Shown here: positions 46,101 to 53,900 of the stretch, piece after piece
Numbering within the stretch: position 1 is the stretch's first letter
Layout of the letters: each line of letters begins with the position of its first letter
NCBI GenBank assembly: GCA_008711295.1
Contig: VUYV01000004.1
Span: 45,005 to 109,004 of the forward strand
Length of the DNA: 64,000 nucleotides
Reading direction: 5' to 3'
Origin: Anarhynchus alexandrinus
Taxonomy: Eukaryota; Chordata; Aves; Charadriiformes; Charadriidae
The notes under the pieces: generated by a model
Database searches by the model: none
Seen by the model: the letters and a program-made list of their open reading frames with translations, nothing else
What the model was told of the DNA's origin: nothing
Position numbers and translations under genes: made by a program

Positions 46101-46534
46101 TTACTTTGTATAAAGTTAATTGGAGAAGTTTACTTGAATGAGTTCAAAAAAGGAACTGGATGAAGGCCTCTACCTGTTTCTTGACAGTGAGAGGAAAGCT
46201 ACCTTGGAATGTTCCTGCAATAAGATCAAATGCTTGAATTCTTACCAGCTTTTGAAAACAACAAAGCAAAATTGTTGTGTTTAGGAAAGCTGTAGTATAT
46301 GAAAACACCAGTTCCTCCACAGCTAATGTTTGTTGTCTTCTGTCTGGTTCCCAGAGTGAGGATGAAGCTGGATGTAGTTCCGTTGACGAAGAGAGTTACA
46401 AAACGCTGAAACAACAGGAAGAGGTTTTCAGAAATTTAGATGCACAGTATGAAATGGCAAGATCACAGACTCATACGCAAAGAGGAATGGGTTTGGGGTT
46501 TACATCTTCGATGCGAGGAATGGATGCAGTTTGA
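31190..46534 (+). CDS. RSRC2: RSRC2, arginine/serine-rich coiled-coil protein 2; 10 coding exons
   Basis: RSRC2 is a nuclear SR-related protein thought to act in pre-mRNA splicing; its precise role is poorly known. Ten exons join in frame to 415 aa (human about 434 aa). Residue 1 begins MAGSDTERDG. Residues 40-185 form an RS/RD/RE-rich low-complexity domain. Residues about 215-250 are a charged coiled coil (AQEALARRLERAKKLQEQ). An Ala/Gln-rich part follows (VAALLASGTQVTPQIAMAAQ). The C-terminus carries the SMAP-type domain (SAEIWEKLNFGNKDQNVKFR and beyond) and ends SSMRGMDAV. The start has G at -3 and +4. The gene shares a CpG-island promoter with KNTC1. The poly(A) signal is at 46977. Confidence 0.97.
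31196..34312 (+). other. RSRC2 intron 1
   Basis: The first 300 bp belong to the CpG island. The remaining 2.8 kb is AT-rich unique sequence with a short A-rich tract near 31,979-32,010. No exon or repeat was recognised. Confidence 0.7.
31322..31333 (+). promoter_or_regulatory. YY1-like site in RSRC2 intron 1
   Basis: AAAATGGCGCCC matches the YY1 core (ATGGCG). It lies about 130 bp downstream of the RSRC2 start codon, a common location for YY1 in housekeeping genes. Confidence 0.4.
34313..34469 (+). CDS. RSRC2: RSRC2 exon 2
   Basis: Residues 3-54, GSDTERDGVA to RRRKS, with one base carried on. Acceptor ATGTGTAG, donor TCAG|GTATGG. It encodes the acidic/basic start and the first SRSRSRSRER block. 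Confidence 0.96.
34773..34816 (+). CDS. RSRC2: RSRC2 exon 3
   Basis: Residues 55-69, DTEGRKHRSRSRSKE. Acceptor CTTTTCCAG, donor GAG|GTAATT, phase 0. The candidate poison exons follow in the next intron. Confidence 0.95.
35070..35099 (+). other. RSRC2: RSRC2 intron 3: exon-like segment with immediate in-frame stop
   Basis: A long T tract and GGAAACAG precede CGAAAAGAAAGAA, a purine-rich, enhancer-like start. Joined to exon 3 (phase 0) it reads RKERIHVEK then TAG at 35097-35099. No convincing donor lies close by. It could therefore be the 5' part of a long alternative exon running to the donor at 35788, or an alternative last exon. Only the start and stop are given. Confidence 0.4.
35710..35787 (+). 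other. RSRC2: RSRC2 intron 3: candidate poison exon
   Basis: This 78-nt segment has a good acceptor (ATACTCAG|C), a good donor (GATAAG|GTAACT) and GAAGAGA/GAAGAC purine motifs. Joined in phase 0 after exon 3 it reads RANARRD then TGA at 35731-35733. Inclusion would truncate RSRC2 at about 76 residues and should trigger decay. SR-family genes commonly autoregulate this way. I recall that the human gene has a stop-containing alternative exon 4, but I cannot check that it is the same exon. Confidence 0.55.
37442..37632 (+). CDS. RSRC2: RSRC2 exon 4
   Basis: Residues 70-132, ARRHESKEKS to RSRSRE. It contains SSKKHKSEDHNDKEHSSDKG, nearly identical to human. Acceptor AAAACAG, donor AAAG|GTAGGT. 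Confidence 0.96.
38614..38757 (+). CDS. RSRC2: RSRC2 exon 5, RS-repeat exon
   Basis: Residues 133-180, almost only R, S, K and H (for example RIRSRSRSRSRHRHRSRSKS). It carries fewer RERKKSRSRS-type units than the human protein, which accounts for much of the length difference. Acceptor TTTCAG, donor GCAG|GTAAGT. Confidence 0.95.
38758..42946 (+). other. RSRC2 intron 5, longest intron of the gene
   Basis: 4.2 kb. Its 3' end holds the first copy of the ~455-bp repeat (42,319-42,776). The rest shows no exon, RNA gene or recognised mobile element. Confidence 0.7.
42319..42776 (+). repeat. ~455-bp interspersed repeat, copy 1 (possible solo LTR)
   Basis: Almost identical, in the same orientation, to 45,134-45,587. 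It begins near GTGTAAGCTGTCACAGGC and ends near TTTTCCCACA, so TG...CA ends are possible, but no target-site duplication is visible. A 79-codon open frame inside is shared with copy 2, with one residue difference; it resembles no protein I know. I do not recognise the repeat family. Confidence 0.8.
42947..43069 (+). CDS. RSRC2: RSRC2 exon 6
   Basis: Residues 181-221, RERKKRIEKP to AQEALAR. Acceptor GGTTACAG, donor GAAG|GTCAGA, a non-canonical +3 C. Confidence 0.95.
43170..43249 (+). CDS. RSRC2: RSRC2 exon 7, coiled coil
   Basis: Residues 222-248, RLERAKKLQE to KQQEMAA. It is the core of the charged coiled coil. Acceptor CCTTCTAG, donor GCAG|GTAGTC. Confidence 0.96.
43845..44077 (+). CDS. RSRC2: RSRC2 exon 8
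   Basis: Residues 249-326, AAAATGGSVI to GKKEG. It contains MAAQMAALQAKALAETGIAV and SYYNPAAVNPMKFAEQ, unchanged from human. Acceptor TTCTTCAG, donor GGG|GTAATG. Confidence 0.96.
45134..45587 (+). repeat. ~455-bp interspersed repeat, copy 2 (possible solo LTR)
   Basis: Second copy, in RSRC2 intron 8. Differences from copy 1 are scattered substitutions and a small indel near the right end (ACATCTCAAGTCACTTG against ACACCTCAGCTGCAAGTT). The flanking sequences differ. This indicates two separate insertions of the same repeat rather than a larger duplication. Confidence 0.8.
45724..45813 (+). CDS. RSRC2: RSRC2 exon 9, SMAP domain
   Basis: Residues 327-356, DKSQSAEIWE to RKLMGIK. Acceptor TTGTACAG, donor AAG|GTAAAG, phase 0. 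Confidence 0.96.
46355..46534 (+). CDS. RSRC2: RSRC2 exon 10, stop codon
   Basis: Residues 357-415, SEDEAGCSSV to SSMRGMDAV, then TGA at 46532-46534. Acceptor GTTCCCAG. Confidence 0.97.
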   Translation, partial: SEDEAGCSSVDEESYKTLKQQEEVFRNLDAQYEMARSQTHTQRGMGLGFTSSMRGMDAV

Positions 46535-47000
46535 AAAAAAAAAAAAAGTCAGTTTTAAAGTTTGGGACTATGGGAAGGTTCTTGTTCAAATGTTGGGTCC
46601 TTGTTCACCAAAAAGCTAGCATTCTAGCTTGCATGGGTGTTGCATTGACTTTAATTTATTGAAAAATACAATTTTTTTTGTAAATATCAGATAAGTGATA
46701 CTGGTGTTAGTGTTGTAATCAGGTTATACCCACTTCCATTAAACTTGACAGAACTATAGGACAGTATTTTTTAGTTAAAAGTTCTACTTTTCAAACCAAG
46801 CAGCAGATGGGATAAACTCATACATGGATATTTCGTGTCCACTGTCTTGTGTACTTTTGTACTTTAACCTTGTACAGTTATTTTCAATTCTTGAAACATG
46901 AAAGAAACATTGTGTAGATGTTATTTAGCAGTCTGGGCCAATAGGCACATAATCCAGTGCAAAAAAACTGGTTAATAATAAAGACATTTTTTCTCTAAGG
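46535..47000 (+). other. RSRC2: RSRC2 3' UTR
   Basis: Starts after the TGA with an A-rich stretch and runs to the poly(A) signal at 46977-46982. Cleavage is expected about 10-25 bases further on. Confidence 0.8.
46977..46982 (+). terminator. RSRC2 poly(A) signal
   Basis: AATAAA about 440 bp after the stop, followed by a T-rich stretch (ACATTTTTTCTC). Confidence 0.8.
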
Positions 47001-47479
47001 TCTTATTTTATGTTAATTAAGTTGTCTTTTGGGCCAAACTCTAAGGAAACTAGTTGAGAGATGTCAGGGAAGCTTGAAGTCAGAAATAGATGTGACACTG
47101 CTTGTTTTGAAGTAGGATTTTCCTAAAATAATCAGGTTTGCACTATGGAGAACAACTTGTCATGAATGCTGAACTTTGTTTTGTTGTTTTTTTCAATTTG
47201 ATACTCAAGTTTTAGAAGAGAGCGAGAGATAACCAAACCATTGGTGAGAAAGATAGGATGTTGGAGCCATTTCCTAGTATTTCAGTATTTAAAAGTACTG
47301 GAAAGCGTGCTAACTTTTTGTAGTAGATTATATGGGCTTGTCTTAGGGCAGTGCCTATATCTGAGCACGTTAAATGCATGAGGCAGCGCCTTGCCGGGAG
47401 CCTGACTCCTTTCCAGGGCGGGATGCAGTTTGGATGGGGCATCTTTTTCAGAAGAAGCAAAAAACCGAGCAGAAACAAC
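46996..47479. other. intergenic gap between RSRC2 and ZCCHC8
   Basis: About 480 bp of AT-rich sequence from the RSRC2 poly(A) site to the CpG island. Nothing was recognised. Confidence 0.65.
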
Positions 47480-47612
47480 AAAAAAAAGGAGCAATGCAGC
47501 AAATGGCTCCTGCAGGAGGCCGCCGGCCTGCCGTGTCGGGGACGCCGCAGCTCCCGGCCTGCCCCGCGCCGCCGGAAGCCCATCAGGCGCCGCGCCCGGC
47601 GGCAGAGCGCGG

Positions 47613-47631
47613 ACTACATCTCCCAGCACGC
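47613..47631 (+). promoter_or_regulatory. ZNF143/THAP11-type site (ACTACATCTCCCAGCACGC)
   Basis: Matches the extended ACTACAATTCCCAGCATGC-type motif bound by ZNF143 at housekeeping promoters. It lies about 150 bp upstream of the ZCCHC8 coding frame. Confidence 0.7.
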
Positions 47632-47675
47632 ATAGCGCGCCGGGCCGGGCGCCGCCATAGCGGGCTGCCGCAGCG

Positions 47676-47694
47676 GCATGCTGGGAGTTGTGGT
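47676..47694 (-). promoter_or_regulatory. ZNF143/THAP11-type site, opposite orientation
   Basis: On the minus strand it reads ACCACAACTCCCAGCATGC, an almost perfect match. It faces the site at 47613 with about 45 bp between them. Confidence 0.7.
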
Positions 47695-47760
47695 CCTCCG
47701 CCGCGAGGCGAGGGCCCGCCCGGCGCTTCCCGCTGCGAGCGGCGGCTCCTTCTGCCCTTT

Positions 47761-47920
47761 NACCGCGAGCTCTTCGAGCAGCTCGAGGAAGAGGACAGGC
47801 CGCCGCCACCGCCTCGCCTCAGCTGCGAGGAGGAGGAGGAGGGACCCGACAAAGCCCTGGAGGAACTGTACGCGCGGCTGCGGGACCGCGAGGAGACGGT
47901 GCGGCGGCTCCGGGCGGAGA
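47761..47920 (+). CDS. ZCCHC8: ZCCHC8 exon 1, partial (begins at assembly N)
   Basis: The frame reads (N)[20 protein letters not shown] to [11 protein letters not shown], with one base (A) carried on. It aligns with human ELFEPF and the coiled coil ending LRAEN. The 3' boundary is set by the U12 donor A|ATATCCTGAC at 47921; no GT lies near. The Met and about seven residues are missing at the N. Confidence 0.85.
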
Positions 47921-50900
47921 ATATCCTGACGGGAGAGGCAGGGCCTGCTCCGGGGAGGGCGCAGCGGGGCGGGGGGAAGGAGGGCGCCGCTCCTGCCGTC
48001 GGTTCCCTTCCGGGCCAGCCTCCCTGGGGCTGGCGGCCGCCTCCGCCTGGAGGGGCTTCGGCTTCTCCCGCCTTCCGGGGACCTCCGTGGGGCCGGGCCC
48101 CGGGCCTTTGTGGGGGAAGGCCCTGTTCGTCTCCGCCCGGCAGCCGGGGCCCTGAAGGACGGCGAGGATTGAGCATGGCGGGGAGGGGGCAGTGTCCCCC
48201 CGGCGGGTCCCCGCCTTGGGCCGCCTCTGGTGGTGGCTGGTTTTTCCTGCTTTCTGCTTCCGTCACTTAAGAGGAAGTTTTCTCTGAAAACTTTTATCCT
48301 CAGAATGACCGGGTCCGCGCCAGCTTCGCTTCAGTTGGCAAAGGAGGTAGTTGAGTTGTTGGGGTGACGGTTAAAACACGTGACGTTGCACTCCCGCTTT
48401 CTGTCTTCCTAGGGAAAAGAGAGAGCTGTGCATCCACTTTGAAAATCCATTTTTAACATAGCTAGGAATACTTTTAAGTTATTAAATCGCGACTGGTTCC
48501 CGAAAGGGATTTTGGGTTACATATTGTAGCAGAGTGGAATCTGAAATGGTTTTTATGGTTTATTGTCTGAGTTATGTGTGCCGTACTGTTCTTTTTTGTC
48601 ATAATTGTAGGTATCTTAAAATACTGCAAATCTGACAATTCAACCATAGCTCACATAATGAATTATACTATTTGGATTGTCACAGCTCATCCTCTTTTTC
48701 GTCTGTTTTGGGGGGGGGGGGGTGTTTGTTTGTGTTTGGGTTGTTTTTTTTCATTTTATTCCATTGCTTCAGCAACACGTGGATTTGTAAATAGTCCTCT
48801 GTGCAGTGAAAAGGAAGGTCTGAAACCCCATTTGTTATTCTTTGGCGTTCTTAGGTGTTTTTTTGTTTGTTTTGATCCTTTAATTAGTTAAGGGGTGGGT
48901 CTGTGTCTTCCAAAGAATGTTCCTTAACAATAAATTAACATCAAGAACTTAAAAGGAAGCTGAATATTCTGACTCGTCCTAGGTATGTTAATGCTGACTT
49001 AAAATGTTTTGTATGACTTCTATGTGTTTGAAATAGAGGCAATAGCTGCCCGAGCTGACAATGTCTTTTGCCACATCTTTTAGAAACCCTGTTTCTGTGT
49101 CCCCATCCCTGCTCAGATGTTGGGCTTCTAAAATGCCATTAGTATTCTTGAAGTTTTTTAGGCTTGAATGTCAAGAACTTAGTTTGTATTGCTGTAATTT
49201 TATTTGTGTGTATCTATTTCTTTGTAAAGTTCAGCACTGAGAACAAGTATGTTGAAATGGTTGAATAAATAAGAGATCTTATTTATAACATCTTATAGTA
49301 GTTTACTGTAGTTAGAAGAAAAATTCTGTAGTGTGGTGTTGCTATGTTTTGTTTCCACCTCACACCAGGCCACCGGCTTTGCTTGGAAGAGGATGATTTC
49401 TGTTTAAGTGAATAGCAACTTCTTAAAAGAACAGAACTTGTATTGGCCAAACCTTTCTCTCTCTGTGGACTAAAGACTCTTTGCTGTGATAAAACAGATG
49501 GGGAATATTTACAGTAAAGCTAAAACAGTAACCATTGTCTGTGTCTCTGTTCTGTTCTTCTAGTGGAATTTCAGTGGACAACTCCAAACTTGATGGACCT
49601 CTGTTACAGATTTTATTTATGAACAATGTAATTTCTAAGTAAGTACTTTCCAAGGAAAAGCAATCTTGATGGGAAATGGGATTTTTTTTGTTGTTGTTGA
49701 TAGGTTAGTGTTTGCCCAGAGGATGGATATATGTTATATTCAATAACATAAACTTGTTAAGCTTGAGCGGAGAAAGGATAATGAGCAATATGACAGGAGA
49801 TCTGTTGCTTTCATTAGCAATATCTTTTTATCATGAAATGAACCATGACTTCCAGGAACTTGGAGAGAGTCTGAATAGCTGTTTGAGTTTCATGAGTGTT
49901 GTGGGTAAATATCATAGAATCGTAGAATGGTTTAGGTTGGAAAGGATCTTGAAGATCATCAAGTTCCAACCCCCTTGCCATAGGCAGGGACACCTCCCAC
50001 TAGATCAGGCTGCCCAAGGCCACGTCCAGCCTGGCCTTGAATACCTCCAGGGATGGGGCCTCAACAAGCTCTTTGGGCAGCCTGTTCCAGTGCCTTACCA
50101 CCCTTAAAGTGAACAACTTCTTCCTAATGTTCAATCTAAACCTGCCCTCTTCCAGTTTAAAGCCATTCCCCCTCGTCCTATCACTACGTACCCTGGTAAA
50201 AAGTCCTTCTCCAGCTCTCCTGTAGACCCCCTTTAGGTACTGGAAGGCCGCAATAAGATCTCCCCGGAGCCTTCTCTTCTCCAGGCTGAACAGCCCCAAC
50301 TCTTGCAGCCTCATGGCTCTCCTCTGGATGCGCTCCAGCAGGTCTGTGTCCTTCTTATGTTTGGGACTCCAGAGCTGGATGCAGTACTCCAGGTGGGGTC
50401 TCACGAGAGTGGAGTTGAAGGACAGAATCACCTCCTTTGATCTGCTGGCCACACTTCTTTTGATGCAGCCCAGGATGCAGTTGGCCTTCTGGGCTGCAAC
50501 TGCACATTGCCGGCTCATGTTGAGCTTCTCATCAATCAGCACACCCAGGTCCTTCTCCTCAGGGCTGCTCTCCAGCTATTCCCTGCCCAGCCTGGAGTTG
50601 TGCTTGGGATTGCCCCAACCCAGATGTAAGACCTTGCACTTGGCCTTGTTGAACTGCATGAGGTTGGCTTGGGCCCACCTCTCCAGCCTGTCCAGGTCCC
50701 TCTGGATGGCATCCCTCCCCTCCAGCGTGTCTGCCTCGCCAAACAGCTTGGTATCATCGGCAAACTTGCTGAGGGTGCTCTCGACCCCACTGTCCATGTC
50801 GCCGACAAAGATGTTGAACAGTACAGGTCCCAGTACCGACCCCTGAGGAATGCCACTCGTCACTGGTCTCCACTTGGACAAATACAGTAAATTAAATTTT

Positions 50901-53900
50901 CCCTGCCTCTGATTTGATTTTTTACCACACAAATATAAGGGTGCTCTATAATAATAGATGTCATTAATGTTGGTGGGGGTTGGCAGGAGGACAGGAGAGA
51001 AATTGACTTTTCTAAGTTCTTAAAGAAGTAGTAAATGGGAAAAAAAAAAAAGACATCTGGTTTGTTTCAGTCTTGCTCATTTCTTTGTCTCTGTGTACTT
51101 CTTCACTCCATTACAGGCAATACCATCAAGAAATTGAAGATTTTGTTTTTAATTTAGTTCAGAAATATGAGGAGCAGAAGAGAGGTGAACAAGAAAAAAC
51201 ACACTTCAATGTTAAGCCACAGGTACTTTAAAACTCAAGTTGTTATTAGGTGTTCCTTCTCTTACATCTTTATAGTGGGATTTTTGAAATATTACGCTGC
51301 TAAATAGCTGAATTCTGCATGTTTTTACCTGCTTGATTGCAAATCAAGTAACTATTGAACAAATCTTGTATAACTACTTGTTCCAAAAATAGAGGACCAG
51401 GACAAAGAAAATATCCTTTCTGTCCATGAAAATGCTTCTATAAAATTGTTCCTATTGAAATTTGTGTAAAAGCAAAGTAATAAGTTGGTTTAAATAATCG
51501 AGAAAAGACCAAAAGGTACAAATTTAATGTATCCTCTTCTGATAGTATTTGGCTCAACTTTGAGTATATATAAGAGCACAGATGAACAACAGAATCTGGA
51601 AATTTCCACTTTCTTCTCTTCATTTAGAATTTTGAGTTTTACTTAACATTCACTTTTTAGCATCACTTTGAATAAAAAGGTGAAATGGTACATTTCTCTT
51701 GATCGTTCTCTTAGATTTTGAGATAAGAGTAAAGATATTCTTATACAGCGTATTTCTCATCAAAGGAAACATTAGAAATGAGCTGTGTCATACTTTGGAC
51801 TGTGGAAAGCATTATGATATCATCTTCTTACTGTTTAATGATTCATGAAAGAACAGAAGCTGTATTCCATGTTCTGTGCCATTTACATAGTCTAGTAATT
51901 TAGGAGTTCTTTTTACTATTATTTTGAATTAATTATTTGCATTTTTACTTTTCATGTCAGCCCTCCAGTATTCTTTTGGAAGAGGACTGTAAAACAGCAA
52001 GCCCGAGTTCTGTTAAAAAAATTAAAGAAGCTTTTAGTGTAAGTTTTTGACTATATACTCTTCAATGGTAGGTCTGACTCTTCATTCTACGTATTCAATA
52101 TACACTGCTATTAAAATAAGATCTTGTTAAATTTCATTTATCAGTGTAATAGCACTTAAGTTCAGCATGTTTGGACCGCATCAATGGGAAAAATACTTAT
52201 TTGTACAGGTGTGGGCATGTATTATTTGTAAATTCTTACAGAGCGGGGGAAAAATACCTTGGAAGTATTTCAAGCAGTGTAAATTTATAGAAATGCTACC
52301 AGTCTGACCTAAATACTGACACGTTTCTGACAATTTTCTGACTTTTTTTCTACAGGTTGTAGGAAGTGTTCTGTATTTTACCAATTTTTGTCTCGATAAA
52401 CTGGGACAGCCTATATTAAATGAGAATCCACAGCTGACAGAAGGATGGGAAATACCTAAGTATCCTGTTTACTAAAACAAGGGCTTTTTTCTGTTTGTCA
52501 AATCCAAAGAATGCCAGTCGGTAAATTGAACTCAAATTTTGTTCAGTAGATTGTACATTTCTATCAAAACCATATCAGTTGTTATAGATGAAAAGTTTTA
52601 CTGAGTAACTAATGGCTTTTTTTACTCAAAACATATAAGTATTTTGATATGATTGGCTTGCTGATTTTTAGAAGACATATGGTTGGGAAGAGTGAATGCC
52701 TTATCCCCATAAATATATCTTGTGGCCTTAGGGATTTCCTCGGCCAGTTTGCAATCAGGTTTGGAATGACAGCTCATTCCAGATACTAATAAGCATTCTC
52801 CCTCTATAAAAATCTGCTGTTTGTGAGAAGAAAAGGGCTTGGCAAACTCAAATATGCTGTAAGGTGGTTTTTTTTCCAAATGTGGGATCCAGAGGGAAAG
52901 GCTTTTAATAAAGTTTAGTTATGGAATGCTCTTAACTTGCATCCATTTTAAAGTTTGTTCTTTAGTATTTATTAAAGCCAGTATTTGGAAGGTGGGATCG
53001 AGGGGAAATGTTGGAAAAAGTGGGTTTTAGTATTGTACTTCTCCGCGACAAAAAGAAATTGGACAAGAAATTTCTCAAGTAATCTCTCCAGTTTTCCAGT
53101 ACTGCTTCTGCCCCAGAATGAGTCAGGACAAGAACCAGTTTCACAGTTCATTTCTGCAATATCTAGCTATCAAGCTTGTAATAAAGGTCACTTCCTAGTG
53201 TTAAAAAATTACTTCTATCTGACTGAAAATTGCAAATTTATAAGCCGGCTAACTTGGGTTTTCTTCTGCCTGTCTTTGACTGTGTATGCACTGTGCTGTA
53301 ATTTTACATTTGGAAAGCTGTCTCTGTTATAGTGCATTAAGTCAATCCTATTCTCCAAATGATATTTGTACTATCTCCCAACCTCTAGGTGAATGAAGTA
53401 GATGCCTAATGGGAATTTTTCCTAAAATGTCAAGTTAAGCATGGCTAAACTTTCATGTCTGCCAGCTTAGCTTTGATATTGTTCTTTAAATATACTTACT
53501 GCATCTTACTTTAGAGCTCCCATAGATGACATTAAGCCTAAAATAGCACTTATGAGTGAAATGGTATATCAGGTACCATGCTTCTAAATGACTGAAGTAC
53601 TGCACTCAATTAACGCGTCAGTTCGACTAGTATCTGGCATCTGCTTTTCTTTTTAAAAGCAACTGTTAGATTCTGGAAACTGCTGTGCTTCTGAATTCTA
53701 CTGAACTTCTTAGTTTTTACCATGCCGGTTTGCTTGCGGCCCTCTTGTCTTCTTACACGTTTTTAGACAAATGGGCAGAGCAGCTGACACATTGCAATCC
53801 AAAACCAAACACAAGTAGTACGATATGACCTGTCTCCACTTCCTTGAGAAGTGACTTATATTTTTTTTAAACTCTACCAAGATATGTTATTAATAAGATT

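Larger units (their letters stand above)
47480..48270. promoter_or_regulatory. CpG-island promoter of ZCCHC8
   Basis: Very GC- and CpG-rich, lying about 500 bp downstream of the RSRC2 poly(A) signal and covering ZCCHC8 exon 1. It holds two ZNF143-type motifs. Large open frames on both strands here are composition artefacts, except for the ZCCHC8 exon 1 frame. Confidence 0.85.

Noticed and set aside
47914..47937. Apparent continuation AEN-ILTG, resembling human NILTRPSG
   Set aside because: The resemblance is accidental: ATATCCTGAC is the U12 donor. The true NILTRP is encoded at 48,961-48,980 in exon 2.
47374..48270. 298-codon open frame covering ZCCHC8 exon 1
   Set aside because: Only 47761-47920 is real coding sequence. 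The flanks are GC-rich read-through before the start and into intron 1.
53514..53571. Exon-like open segment between TTTAG and GTACCA in ZCCHC8 intron 6
   Set aside because: The peptide does not match the family, and its phase is incompatible with exon 8. The real exon 7 is at 54213.
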